Of a stretch of 64,000 nucleotides of DNA, positions 43,922 through 52,865 are shown in pieces. The stretch is taken from contig DDQE01000036.1 of assembly GCA_002342545.1 (NCBI GenBank), forward strand, positions 1 through 64,000, given 5' to 3'. The notes below the pieces were generated by a model. That model saw nothing but the letters and a program-made list of their open reading frames with translations. It was not told the origin of the DNA and ran no database searches. Position 1 is the first letter of the stretch. Every line of letters begins with the position of its first letter. The stretch is from Caryophanales bacterium UBA2450. GTDB taxonomy: Bacteria; Bacillota_I; Bacilli_A; RFN20; CAG-826. The position numbers were made by a program, and so were the translations under genes.

Positions 43922-45373
43922 ATGGGTGTTAATGATATTGCAGTAAGATTTACTGAAGATAAATACGCTACTAAAAACGAAGTATCACGTGAATTAAAAA
44001 TCTCTGTGATTGATGGTGTTTGGGATAAGATTTTATCTTATCGTGCTCCATTTTGTCATTATTTAGCAATTAGAGGAACAGATAAGAACCAATTAAGAGT
44101 TTGCTTATGTCCAACTATTTCCAGCAATTTAAATACAGTCGAGGCTAAATTATTAAGAATTGTTAGCGAAGCAAACAAACTAGATAGCGTGAATAGCGAT
44201 AAACAATATTTCCGTCAGTCTTGCTTAGTGAAGAGTTTACAAAATATTGCTTTAGCAAATCTCGCCGTTAGCGATGAACAACATGTTAGAGGCGTTTTGC
44301 TAGGATCAACTAATGATATTGCTTTAGCAAATTATCTAAAAGCTTTGAAATATGTTGAATCAAAGCATGAAGAACCTCTTGATGTTGATTATTTAGCTGA
44401 ACTTTATAGTAGAGTTACAGGCAATGATGAATTAACCTCTTTCTATCGTACAAAAGAAATGGAAGATAGTGGGGCTAATGTTCTTATTTCCCGTGTTTAT
44501 AAATGCGCACCAACCCATTTAATTGAACCAATGATGGATTCATTATTCAACTTTGTTGAAAAATCCAATATATCTCCTTTATGCCGCGCTTTGATTAGCT
44601 ATTACTATATTCAATTTGTTAAGCCATTTGATAAATGTAATAATGAGATTTCAACTTTATTTGCCAAAGCTGTACTTGCTCATTATTCATTGGGGGAATT
44701 TGCTATTTACATTCCTTTTGAAGCCTTCCTTAATGAGAGTGAAGGTGAAATGGAAAAGATTTTACACGATGTTCAGACAAGTTCAGATGTCACTTATTTC
44801 TTAACTTTTGCCTTAAGATTTATTGGCAAAGAATTCGATAAAATGCTTGATTCTTTAGCGGAATATTCTACTAAGGTCATCAAAGATGACTTCTATCAAC
44901 TTGACGAAGAAGAAAAGTCAGATCAAATAAGTTTATTCTCTATCGAACCAGAGCCAGTTAAAGAAGAGCCTAAGCCAGAACCAAAGCCTGCGGTTGAACC
45001 TGCTCCAGCTATAAAAGAAACTCCAAAAGTGGAGCCTGTCAAAAAAGAAGTTGAAGTTAAAACTTCGCCAATTATTGAAAAACCAGCGGGTCTTGCTGTA
45101 TCTTATATCCCAGAAGAACTCGATGAGAAAACCGCTGCTAGATTAGAAAGACATCTACTTGAATTAGATGTAAGATTATCTAAGGGGCAAGCTCATTTCT
45201 ATGCTAGACACTGCACCCTTGGTATGTATTACACAATTGATCAATACAAAAAAGCGACTAGATGTGTCTATGAAACAGCGAGAACTTCGATGGATAAACT
45301 CGTAGAGTTTGGTTATTATGCCAAAACACAGGCCGGGAAGAAATTTGTTTATACTCCAGTAAAAAGAAATTAA
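43922..45373 (+). CDS. Fic-fold protein with degenerate active site, winged-helix tail
   Basis: 483 residues. The helical layout from about 105 to 260 follows Fic proteins: an inhibitory-type N-terminal helix region, YR...PP-like segment (SFYRTKEM, CAPTHLIEPM), and ISYYYIQFVKPFDKCNNEIS. The last stands where HPFxDGNGR should be. The catalytic His is Lys234, the glycine is Cys239, and the GR pair is Asn241-Glu242, so AMPylation is not expected. A Pro/Glu linker (345-385) joins a winged-helix-like end (about 400-480). It may be a regulator built on a dead Fic fold. Monofunctional neighbours give no clue. Confidence 0.65.
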   Translation: MGVNDIAVRFTEDKYATKNEVSRELKISVIDGVWDKILSYRAPFCHYLAIRGTDKNQLRVCLCPTISSNLNTVEAKLLRIVSEANKLDSVNSDKQYFRQSCLVKSLQNIALANLAVSDEQHVRGVLLGSTNDIALANYLKALKYVESKHEEPLDVDYLAELYSRVTGNDELTSFYRTKEMEDSGANVLISRVYKCAPTHLIEPMMDSLFNFVEKSNISPLCRALISYYYIQFVKPFDKCNNEISTLFAKAVLAHYSLGEFAIYIPFEAFLNESEGEMEKILHDVQTSSDVTYFLTFALRFIGKEFDKMLDSLAEYSTKVIKDDFYQLDEEEKSDQISLFSIEPEPVKEEPKPEPKPAVEPAPAIKETPKVEPVKKEVEVKTSPIIEKPAGLAVSYIPEELDEKTAARLERHLLELDVRLSKGQAHFYARHCTLGMYYTIDQYKKATRCVYETARTSMDKLVEFGYYAKTQAGKKFVYTPVKRN

Positions 45374-45394
45374 TCAGAAAGTGAGATAAATATT

Positions 45395-45631
45395 ATGACA
45401 TTAGCAGCATTAAATGGTGGAATCATATTCCTAATCATCTTAGGCGCCGCAGCAATTATTGCGTTAATCGCCTTCTTGATTTACTTATATTTGAAACCAA
45501 AACTAAAAAAAGATGATAAACCAACCGAAGAACAAATTGTTCGTGAGGAAATTGAACGAGTTTTGAAACCAATTGATGACGAAGAAACCGCTAAGGCGGT
45601 TGAACAATATAAGGATGAGGACGAAGACTAA
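45395..45631 (+). CDS. Small single-pass membrane protein, hypothetical
   Basis: 78 residues. One strongly hydrophobic segment (about residues 8-32), followed by a charged, acidic cytoplasmic tail that looks helical (EEQIVREEIERVLKPIDDEE). No known motif. It starts 21 bases after the Fic-like gene and overlaps hemW, so it is coexpressed with both. The tail could be a protein-docking helix. Confidence 0.7.
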   Translation: MTLAALNGGIIFLIILGAAAIIALIAFLIYLYLKPKLKKDDKPTEEQIVREEIERVLKPIDDEETAKAVEQYKDEDED

Positions 45632-46721
45632 TTTTCCTAAAGCCTTATATATTCACATTCCTTTTTGTGAATCAATATGTGATTACTGTGACTTTACGAA
45701 GTTGCAGTATTTTCATTCTTTCGCTGAAAAATATCTAGTAGCGTTAAAAAAAGAACTAAATGAAAAGGTGACTAATAAAGAATTAGACACCATTTATATA
45801 GGTGGGGGAACTCCTACATCTTTAAACGATGAGCAATTTGAAGAACTGCTTAAAATGGTGGATCCACTAGCTAAAAGTGTTAAAGAATATACAGTAGAAG
45901 CTAATCCGGAATCATTAACTTTATCAAAGATAAAATTATTAAAGAAATATGGAGTTAACCGTGTTTCTATTGGAGTAGAATCGACCAATAATCAAATTTT
46001 AAAATCTATTAATCGTAAGCATACTTTTGAAGATGTTAAAACCGCTGTTGATAATTTAAGAGAAAATGGAATTAACAACATTAATCTTGATTTAATTATT
46101 GGTTTGCCAAATGTTTCATTCAAAATGTTAGAAAAAGATATTTGTAATATCTTATCATTAAATCCAAATCATATTTCTTGCTATAGTTTAACAGTGCATG
46201 AACATACAGTGTTTTATATCAATAAGATTGAAGAACCTAATGAAGAATATTCCTATGAAGCATACAAAACAATAAATTCATTATTAGAAGAAAATGGATT
46301 TATCCATTATGAAGTTTCTAATTGGTCTAAGCCTGGATTTGAAAGTCTACATAATTTAACTTATTGGCGTAATGAACAATATTATGGTCTTGGACTAGGC
46401 GCTAGTGGATATATCGATAATATTAGATATAAAAATACCACAAACTTTAATAAATATATTTCATTTAAAAATGAAATAGAACAGGAAGTAGTGACATTAG
46501 AAGATAATAGACAATACGAAATCATGCTTCGTTTAAGAACAAAAGAAGGAATTGATGTCTTAGATTTTAAAGATAAATTTGGCTATGACATTTATGAAAG
46601 AAATAAAGATGTTATCGATGACTATATTAATAGAGGCTATTTATTAACAAGCGCTAGAAGAATTGTTCCAACATTTGAAGGAATGATGATATTAGACAAA
46701 ATTTATCTAGATCTTGCCTAA
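45615..46721 (+). CDS. hemW: HemW-type radical SAM protein
   Basis: 368 residues from ATG 45615; an in-frame ATG at 45573 also exists and neither has a good ribosome site, so the start is uncertain. The N-terminus YIHIPFCESICDYCDF has the radical-SAM CxxxCxxC cluster motif plus the extra C-F typical of HemN/HemW. YIGGGTPTSL and the later SCYSLTVHE and GLGLGASGYI motifs fit HemW, now viewed as a heme chaperone rather than a coproporphyrinogen dehydrogenase. No heme genes are in the window. Confidence 0.88.
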   Translation: MRTKTNFPKALYIHIPFCESICDYCDFTKLQYFHSFAEKYLVALKKELNEKVTNKELDTIYIGGGTPTSLNDEQFEELLKMVDPLAKSVKEYTVEANPESLTLSKIKLLKKYGVNRVSIGVESTNNQILKSINRKHTFEDVKTAVDNLRENGINNINLDLIIGLPNVSFKMLEKDICNILSLNPNHISCYSLTVHEHTVFYINKIEEPNEEYSYEAYKTINSLLEENGFIHYEVSNWSKPGFESLHNLTYWRNEQYYGLGLGASGYIDNIRYKNTTNFNKYISFKNEIEQEVVTLEDNRQYEIMLRLRTKEGIDVLDFKDKFGYDIYERNKDVIDDYINRGYLLTSARRIVPTFEGMMILDKIYLDLA

Positions 46722-46746
46722 AAATATAAAAATATAAGGATATATA

Positions 46747-46772
46747 GGCGCGTAAAGGCGTCTTTTTTCATA
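46747..46772 (+). terminator. Weak terminator after hemW
   Basis: Short stem GGCGC (46747-46751) with GCGTC (46758-46762), one G-U pair, a six-base loop, then six T. Confidence 0.6.
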
Positions 46773-46795
46773 TTTTTACTTCGTAATTAAAAAAA

Positions 46796-46822
46796 TTAGC
46801 ACTTATGTGTTGACAGTGCTAA
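46796..46822 (+). promoter_or_regulatory. CIRCE element 1 (HrcA operator)
   Basis: TTAGCACTT, nine bases, CAGTGCTAA: the CIRCE inverted repeat with one imperfect pair. It overlaps the -35 box TTGACA (46810-46815). Confidence 0.93.
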
Positions 46823-46837
46823 CAAAGAAGTTATAAT
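46810..46837 (+). promoter_or_regulatory. hrcA-grpE-dnaK promoter
   Basis: TTGACA (46810-46815), a 16-base spacer, TATAAT (46832-46837). Predicted start near 46844, inside CIRCE element 2. Confidence 0.88.
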
Positions 46838-46841
46838 AGTA

Positions 46842-46868
46842 TTAGCACTTGAAAATGAGGAGTGCTAA
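46842..46868 (+). promoter_or_regulatory. CIRCE element 2 (HrcA operator)
   Basis: TTAGCACTT, nine bases, GAGTGCTAA, covering the transcript start. With element 1 it brackets the promoter, so HrcA can block both polymerase entry and escape. The ribosome site AAAGGAGG follows directly. Confidence 0.95.
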
Positions 46869-46881
46869 AAGGAGGTCAAAA

Positions 46882-47913
46882 ATGTCATTAACAAGAAGCG
46901 AAGCCATCTTAAAGATGATAGTGGAATATTTCATTAAAACCGCTGAACCTGTTGGCTCCCATACCCTTATTGAAGAATATCAACTTCCTTATAGTAGCGC
47001 GACCATTAGAAATGAGATGAGTGCTCTAGAGAAGATGGGGTATCTTGAAAAGCCTCACACAAGCGCAGGCAGAATTCCTTCTTCTAAAGGATATGAATAT
47101 TATTGCGAACATTTAAGAGACAAAGATGTTGATGATCAACTTAGATATTCACTTCAAAATGTCTTATCTAGCAAGATTCAAAGTATTGAAGAAGTAATCA
47201 AACAAAGCTGCGAGATTATATCACATATGACTAATCTCGTTAGTGTGGTCTCTCGAAGTGATGAAGATCTTGAAAGACTAGCGTCAGTGCAATTAATTCC
47301 AATTAACGAGAATACAATTACCGCAATCTTTGTGACTGATAAAGGCTATGTTCAAAATAAAACATTCATCTTAAGCGAGAACATCAAATCAGAAGACATC
47401 GTAAAGTGTGTTGAACTTCTTAATCAAAGATTAAAAGGAACTCCAATTGGCGAATTAGTGCCAAAGATGGAACTAATTAAACCAATTCTCTCGGATTACG
47501 TTATCTCTCATGATGCGGTGTATCAAGCTTTATTAGAAACATTTGTAAGATTTGCGGGAGATCGATTATCGCTTTATGGAAGAGAAGAATTATTCTCTCA
47601 CCCAGAATTCAAAAATGATACTGAAGCGTTAATTAGAGTAATGAAACTCCTTGATGATGCCTCCTTATTTAAAAAAGTAGATATGAAGGCTCTTGGAGAA
47701 AAAGAACCAGTAGTGAACATCGGAGATGTTGAAGGTAACCCAGATGTTGCTCTTATCACAGCGAAAATTAAAGTTGGCGATGAAGAAAACACCATCACCT
47801 TGGTGGGACCAAAAAGAATGGACTACGATAAAGCAATGTCCGCTCTAGAATATCTCTCCGAAGAATTAGATAAGTATTTCAACGATAAAGGAGGAAATGA
47901 AAGTGGAGAATAA
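46882..47913 (+). CDS. hrcA: Heat-inducible transcription repressor HrcA
   Basis: 343 residues from ATG 46882 (AAAGGAGG at 46868-46875); an in-frame ATG at 46849 lies within CIRCE 2. The N-terminal winged helix (LTRSEAILKMIVEYFIKTAEPVGSHTL, SATIRNEMSALEKMGYLEKPHTSAGRIPS) is diagnostic. The GAF-like middle and C-terminal dimer regions follow. It represses its own operon at CIRCE with help from GroEL; GroEL genes are not here. Overlaps grpE. Confidence 0.97.
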   Translation: MSLTRSEAILKMIVEYFIKTAEPVGSHTLIEEYQLPYSSATIRNEMSALEKMGYLEKPHTSAGRIPSSKGYEYYCEHLRDKDVDDQLRYSLQNVLSSKIQSIEEVIKQSCEIISHMTNLVSVVSRSDEDLERLASVQLIPINENTITAIFVTDKGYVQNKTFILSENIKSEDIVKCVELLNQRLKGTPIGELVPKMELIKPILSDYVISHDAVYQALLETFVRFAGDRLSLYGREELFSHPEFKNDTEALIRVMKLLDDASLFKKVDMKALGEKEPVVNIGDVEGNPDVALITAKIKVGDEENTITLVGPKRMDYDKAMSALEYLSEELDKYFNDKGGNESGE

Positions 47914-48466
47914 AGAAGAATTACACGAAGAACTCCCTAAAAAAGAAAAAAAGAAATTAGAAAAAGCTAATGACGAAATTGAAAAGTTAAAAGCGGAAGC
48001 TAACCACTGGAAAAACGAATATTATCGAGCCTACGCTGATACAAAGAACTTAAGAAATAATCTTGAACAAGATTACAAAAACGCTCTTAAGTATCGTAGC
48101 GAAGGATTTATCGAAGAACTTCTTCCGATATTAGATAGCTTCCATATGGCTCTTGCTAACGAGCCATCTGATCCGACACTTAAGAATTACTTAACTGGAT
48201 TCCAATATGTTTATCGAAACATGGTGGCGGTATTAGAGAACGAAGGAGTGAGTGAACTCGTTCCTGAAGTTGGCAAAAAATTCGATCCAAATACTATGGA
48301 CGCTGTTGATACAGTTGAAGGAGAACAAGATAACATTGTTCTAAAGGTCTATGGTAACGGATATAAATTACATGATCGCATTATTCGCCCAGCGAAAGTG
48401 CAGGTCGCAATCTTAAAACCAATAAAAGAGGAAAAAACCGAAGAAAAAGCATCATTTGATGCATAG
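47903..48466 (+). CDS. grpE: Nucleotide exchange factor GrpE
   Basis: 187 residues from GTG 47903, which is eight bases from the AAAGGAGG (47888-47894). ATG 47897, two codons earlier, is only two bases from it and less likely. A long N-terminal coiled coil (KKLEKANDEIEKLKAEANHWKNEY) and the beta domain with MDAVDTVEGEQDN...GYKLHDRIIRPAKVQV are typical. It releases ADP from DnaK. Overlaps hrcA; dnaK follows after 13 bases. Confidence 0.95.
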   Translation: MENKEELHEELPKKEKKKLEKANDEIEKLKAEANHWKNEYYRAYADTKNLRNNLEQDYKNALKYRSEGFIEELLPILDSFHMALANEPSDPTLKNYLTGFQYVYRNMVAVLENEGVSELVPEVGKKFDPNTMDAVDTVEGEQDNIVLKVYGNGYKLHDRIIRPAKVQVAILKPIKEEKTEEKASFDA

Positions 48467-48479
48467 GAGGAAATAAATT

Positions 48480-50303
48480 ATGGCAAAAGAAATTATCTTA
48501 GGTATCGACCTTGGAACTACTAACTCAGTAGTATCCTATTTACAAGCAGATGGCACTGTGAAAGTCATCCCTTCTCCAGAAGGAACAATGACCACTCCAT
48601 CAGTTGTTGCCTTTAAGGCAAATGGTGAAGAAATCGTTGGTAACGCTGCTAAAAGACAAGCAATTACTAACCCTGATACAGTCGCCTCTATTAAAAGAAA
48701 AATGGGTAGTGCAGAAAAAGTTCACATTAACTGTGTGAATAAAGACTTCACCCCACAAGAAATCTCTGCAAAAATTCTTGCTTACATGAAGAAATATGCA
48801 GAAACTAACATTGGCCACAAAGTGGAAAAAGCAGTTATTACTGTTCCTGCTTACTTCAACGACGCTCAAAGACAAGCGACTAAAGACGCTGGTCAAATCG
48901 CTGGATTAGATGTTGTCCGTATTATTAACGAACCAACCGCTGCTGCCTTAGCCTATGGCTTACAAACCGAAAAATCTGAAAAGATCTTAGTGTTTGACTT
49001 AGGTGGTGGTACATTCGATGTCTCTATTCTTGATATTGGAGATGGCACATTCGAAGTTGTTTCTACCGCTGGAGATAATAAACTCGGTGGTGATGACTGG
49101 GATGCTGTAGTCGCTGATTATATCAAAGCTCAAATTAAGATGGATTGTGGTGTTGATATCACTGATAAAGGTAGCTTACAAAGAATTAAAGAAGCTGCTG
49201 AAAAGGCCAAGATTGAATTATCTTCATCCTTAGAAACAGTGGTCTCCTTACCATTCATTTCTATGACCAGTGCTGGCCCTGTGAACTTTGAACACACTTT
49301 AACCCGTGCTAAGTTCCAAGACTTAACAAGACATCTCTTGAAGAGATGTGAAGAACCAGTTAGACGTGCCTTAAGCGACGCTAATATGAAAGCTAGCGAA
49401 CTTGATCAAGTCTTATTAATCGGTGGTTCTATCCGTATGCCAGCGGTTCAAGAATTAGTGAAAACTTTAACTGGCAAACAACCAAACTTATCTGTTAACC
49501 CAGATGAAGCTGTCTCAATCGGTGCAGCTTATCAAGGTGGTGTTGTTTCTGGTGATGTTAAAGATGTTGTTCTTCTTGATGTTACCCCATTAACCTTAGG
49601 CATTGAAACTTTAGGTGGTGTGTTGACTCCTCTTATTAAGAGAAATACCACAATTCCAACCACTCAAAGTCAAATCTTCTCAACCGCTGCTGATAATCAA
49701 CCTGCAGTTGATATCATGGTTTATCAAGGTGAAAGACCAATGGCCCATGATAATAAATTACTTGGTCACTTCCAATTAACTGGTATTAAACCAGCTAGAC
49801 GTGGCGAACCTCGAATTGAAGTTACATTCTCTATTGACGTTAACGGTATCGTTAAAGTGTCCGCTAAAGACTTAGATACTCAAAAAGAACAAGAAATTAC
49901 CATCACCGGTAGTAATGGACTTTCTAAAGAAGACATCGATAGAATGGTCAGAGAAGCCGAAGAAAATGCTGAAGCTGATGCTAAACGTAAAGAAGAAACC
50001 GAAGTGAAGAATAAGGCCGAATCCTTAATTAACGATATCGATATTTCTTTACAAGAAAAAGGCGACAGCATTGATCCTACCCAAAAAGAACAAACTCAAA
50101 AATTAAGAGATGAACTCAAGACTGCGTTAGATAATAACGATATTGAAACTCTTAAAAAGAGAATCTCTGAATTAGAGCAAGCAGCAGCCTACATGGCTAA
50201 CGCTCAAGCTGGCAAAGGTCAACAAGCTGGTCAAGAAGGCACCCCAGGAAGCAATCCTGATGATGTCGTTGATGCTGACTTCTCAGACAAAAACAAAGCG
50301 TAA
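48480..50303 (+). CDS. dnaK: Chaperone DnaK (Hsp70)
   Basis: 607 residues. The nucleotide-binding domain begins [42 protein letters not shown] and [12 protein letters not shown] follow, as in the Gram-positive short form that lacks the Gram-negative 24-residue insert. The interdomain linker [15 protein letters not shown] and the substrate-binding domain are complete. The tail is Gly/Gln-rich with a DDVVDADF end, as usual. Heat induction via CIRCE. AGGAGG precedes the ATG by eight bases. Confidence 0.98.
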   Translation: MAKEIILGIDLGTTNSVVSYLQADGTVKVIPSPEGTMTTPSVVAFKANGEEIVGNAAKRQAITNPDTVASIKRKMGSAEKVHINCVNKDFTPQEISAKILAYMKKYAETNIGHKVEKAVITVPAYFNDAQRQATKDAGQIAGLDVVRIINEPTAAALAYGLQTEKSEKILVFDLGGGTFDVSILDIGDGTFEVVSTAGDNKLGGDDWDAVVADYIKAQIKMDCGVDITDKGSLQRIKEAAEKAKIELSSSLETVVSLPFISMTSAGPVNFEHTLTRAKFQDLTRHLLKRCEEPVRRALSDANMKASELDQVLLIGGSIRMPAVQELVKTLTGKQPNLSVNPDEAVSIGAAYQGGVVSGDVKDVVLLDVTPLTLGIETLGGVLTPLIKRNTTIPTTQSQIFSTAADNQPAVDIMVYQGERPMAHDNKLLGHFQLTGIKPARRGEPRIEVTFSIDVNGIVKVSAKDLDTQKEQEITITGSNGLSKEDIDRMVREAEENAEADAKRKEETEVKNKAESLINDIDISLQEKGDSIDPTQKEQTQKLRDELKTALDNNDIETLKKRISELEQAAAYMANAQAGKGQQAGQEGTPGSNPDDVVDADFSDKNKA

Positions 50304-50330
50304 TTTGTATTATATAAATTTCCTTTCGCT

Positions 50331-50348
50331 AGAGGGCTTCGGCCCTCT
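50331..50348 (+). other. Stable UUCG hairpin between dnaK and dnaJ
   Basis: AGAGGGC, loop TTCG, GCCCTCT: a C(UUCG)G tetraloop stem of seven pairs. There is no T run, so it is more likely an mRNA-stabilising or partial attenuation element that lowers dnaJ relative to dnaK than a full terminator. Confidence 0.6.
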
Positions 50349-50373
50349 TTAGCCTAAGGAAGAAAGGACTAAC

Positions 50374-51507
50374 ATGGCAAAAAGAGATTATTATGAAGTT
50401 TTAGGTGTTAGCAGGACTGCATCTAAAGATGAAATCAAATCTGCCTATCGTAAATTAGCGAAAAAATATCACCCAGATAATAAAGAAACTGGTGATGAAG
50501 CAAAATTTAAAGAAGTGCAAGAAGCCTATGATATTTTGTTCGATGATCAAAAGCGTGATGCCTATAATCAATTTGGCCATGCGGCATTTGAACAAACTGG
50601 AGGAGGCCCTGGTGGAGGCAATCCATTTAGTGGTGGATTCTCTGGTTTTGGTGAAGATATCAATTTAGGTGATATATTCTCTTCCTTCTTTGGAGGAGGC
50701 TCTGCTAGAAGAAACGCTAGTAGAACTGGCCCTCAAAGAGGAGATGACATCTTAATGAAACATCGTGTCGATTTTATGGATACGGTGAACGGTAAAGATG
50801 AAGAAGTGTCATTCGACTACGATGAAGATTGCCCACATTGTCACGGCACAGGGGCTGAAAGTCCTAGTGACATCAAAACCTGTTCTAGATGTAGCGGCAA
50901 AGGAACAATTATTCGTCAACAACGTGGCATCTTTGGAATGATGAATACTGAAACCATTTGTCCTGATTGTAATGGGGCAGGTAGAACAATTCTTAAGAAA
51001 TGTTCTGTTTGTGGTGGAAGCGGTCATAAACGTACCAAAAAGACCATGAAAATTCATATCCCAGTTGGTATTCAAAACGGACAACAAATTCGTTTACAAG
51101 GAATGGGCGCTGCTGGAACTAATGGTGGGGAGCACGGAGATTTATATATTGAAATTTCTGTTAAACCACACCCATATTTCCAAAGAGAAAGAAATGATAT
51201 TCATCTTACTATCCCTATCGACTTTGTCGATGCAATATTAGGGGCAAAGATTGAAGTTCCTACTGTTAATGGAAACGTTTACTTAACAATTCCAGAAGGA
51301 ACTCAACCTGGTCAAACTCTAAGAATGCGCGGACAAGGTATTAAAGATTTAAGAACTGGTAAGCCTGGTGATCAATATGTGCACCTTGATATTAAATCCC
51401 CAACTTCGCTTAATAGGAAACAAAAAGAAGCTCTTAAAGCCTATAAGGAGAATACCAAGGAGAGCGATGATCCTTACTACAAGTTCCAAAAAAACTTTAA
51501 AAAATAA
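50374..51507 (+). CDS. dnaJ: Chaperone DnaJ (type I Hsp40)
   Basis: 377 residues. J domain with HPD motif (KYHPDN, about residues 30-35), a Gly/Phe-rich region (GGGPGGGNPFSGGFSGFG), and four zinc-finger repeats CPHCHGTG, CSRCSGKG, CPDCNGAG, CSVCGGSG, all intact. C-terminal peptide-binding domains follow. It hands substrates to DnaK and stimulates its ATPase. AAGAAAGGA precedes the ATG. A strong terminator follows the stop. Confidence 0.97.
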   Translation: MAKRDYYEVLGVSRTASKDEIKSAYRKLAKKYHPDNKETGDEAKFKEVQEAYDILFDDQKRDAYNQFGHAAFEQTGGGPGGGNPFSGGFSGFGEDINLGDIFSSFFGGGSARRNASRTGPQRGDDILMKHRVDFMDTVNGKDEEVSFDYDEDCPHCHGTGAESPSDIKTCSRCSGKGTIIRQQRGIFGMMNTETICPDCNGAGRTILKKCSVCGGSGHKRTKKTMKIHIPVGIQNGQQIRLQGMGAAGTNGGEHGDLYIEISVKPHPYFQRERNDIHLTIPIDFVDAILGAKIEVPTVNGNVYLTIPEGTQPGQTLRMRGQGIKDLRTGKPGDQYVHLDIKSPTSLNRKQKEALKAYKENTKESDDPYYKFQKNFKK

Positions 51508-51531
51508 GACCCTTTGGGTCTTTTCTTTTTT
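51506..51531 (+). terminator. Terminator after dnaJ
   Basis: AAGACCC (51506-51512), loop TTT, GGGTCTT (51516-51522), then a T-rich tail. It overlaps the dnaJ stop codon. Confidence 0.88.
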
Positions 51532-51546
51532 TGAGACACCTTTTTA

Positions 51547-51609
51547 AAATTTTTTTGCAAAAAAATCGCATTTTTTCCCTCTTTATATAATGTAGGGACA
51601 TTCTCTACA
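51547..51609 (+). promoter_or_regulatory. Promoter of C39-peptidase gene, copy 2 of shared element
   Basis: Palindrome TTTTTTTGCAAAAAAA (51550-51565), ATCGCA, then CCCTCTTTATATAATG with -10 at 51586-51591. It matches the comEA promoter at 44 of 50 bases with the same spacing; again no ordinary -35. TCCCT (51576-51580) and AGGGA (51594-51598) enclose the -10. A 5' leader hairpin TGTAGGGA/TCTCTACA (51591-51598, 51602-51609) lies just before the ribosome site AAAGGAGG. Confidence 0.7.
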
Positions 51610-51620
51610 AAGGAGGAAAA

Positions 51621-52838
51621 ATGTACTTCATATCCCAAGTCGGCCAACATGATTGTGCCTTTGCTTGTCTAAAGATGTTATTGGCCAATTATCATCATGA
51701 CAAGAATTATTTATTTTTGCAGTGCGAGGATAAGCCATATAGTTTTATGGACTTAAAGAAAATCGCAGCCACGTATCATATGGATGTATCAGGCGTCCGA
51801 GTAGAAGGATCTAAAGAGCTTGAGAATAATAAGCAATATCCTTTTATTGTCACATTAGAGAAAAAGAAAGGAGTGAAACATAGCGTTCTCGTTCTAGGAA
51901 TGAGCCGGAAATACGTAAAAATATACGATCCGGAAACTGGCAAAAGGAAAATCCTTTCTGAAATCTTTTATGGTCAATGGGACCGTAAAGCTTTAATAGT
52001 CAATAAAGAAAAAGGCTACCAAAAGTTTAAATGTGATGTGCAAATCAATGATTTCATTGATAAGAAAGATAAAATCACCATCCCATTATGGCAAATTATT
52101 AGTTCCATATCTTTAGCGGTGGGAATGTATTTTATTAACGCTAATTCATATTTCTTTCTCCCAATTATCTTTTTAGCGTTATTCATTATCTTTGAATTGA
52201 TGTTTAGAAAAAATTTGATTTCCGCGATGCAAAGGATGGATGACAACATTTTCAACTACAAGATCAAAGCAGAAAAGAAAGAGTTTTACGATTTCTTTAA
52301 AGTGATGGAAAAATATCGTTATGTCTCTTTAACGATTATTCCGAACTTACTTTATGTAGTTTTAATTTCTGTGTTTGTCACTATGGTGTTAGTGATGAAT
52401 AGCACAATAAATATAATTTATGTTTTGCTTTCTTTATTACTCGCTTTCATCCATGTTTATATTTATCTCCCATATCAAAAAAATAAATATGATGAAGCAA
52501 TTGAAAAAGAAGCAGAAGTTAAAGAAGTGGAAAATCAATTTCAATTTCGTTCAGTAATTAACACCGCTCATGAGAGCGCTTATAAGCTAGGTTTGTTTAA
52601 AAATGCCTTAACTTATATTGAAATTGCGGTTTTACTGATGAGTATTATCACGGTGATGGCAGTGTCACACATTGTGAACATTACCTATGTTATTTTCTAT
52701 TTATGCATATCTGTTTATCTAAAAGATAATTTCATTCGTCTAATGCAATATTCAGATAGCAGTGAAGATTATAATAATCAATTGGCCAAATTACTTCATT
52801 ATATCGATTTGTCGATTAAAAATAATCCCGTGGATTGA
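51621..52838 (+). CDS. C39-type peptidase fused to six-TM domain, no ATPase domain
   Basis: 405 residues. The N-terminal C39 peptidase domain (1-115) has Gln6, Cys12 (QVGQHDCAFAC), His87 (KHSVLVLG) and Asp103 (IYDPETG): a complete catalytic set. Residues about 150-395 carry three hydrophobic hairpins, about six membrane segments, like the membrane domain of a peptidase-containing ABC exporter. The usual C-terminal ATPase is absent and the next gene is ybeY. C39 domains cleave double-glycine leaders of bacteriocins or competence pheromones. Sharing the comEA promoter suggests a competence or peptide-signal role; this is inference. No substrate peptide gene is visible nearby. Confidence 0.75.
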   Translation: MYFISQVGQHDCAFACLKMLLANYHHDKNYLFLQCEDKPYSFMDLKKIAATYHMDVSGVRVEGSKELENNKQYPFIVTLEKKKGVKHSVLVLGMSRKYVKIYDPETGKRKILSEIFYGQWDRKALIVNKEKGYQKFKCDVQINDFIDKKDKITIPLWQIISSISLAVGMYFINANSYFFLPIIFLALFIIFELMFRKNLISAMQRMDDNIFNYKIKAEKKEFYDFFKVMEKYRYVSLTIIPNLLYVVLISVFVTMVLVMNSTINIIYVLLSLLLAFIHVYIYLPYQKNKYDEAIEKEAEVKEVENQFQFRSVINTAHESAYKLGLFKNALTYIEIAVLLMSIITVMAVSHIVNITYVIFYLCISVYLKDNFIRLMQYSDSSEDYNNQLAKLLHYIDLSIKNNPVD

Positions 52839-52865
52839 GTTTATTATCTATGATAAGATATTCTC

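Noticed and set aside
50331..50348. dnaK-dnaJ hairpin as a full terminator
   Set aside because: The stem is strong, but the following bases are TTAGCC rather than a T run, and dnaJ has no promoter of its own that I can see.
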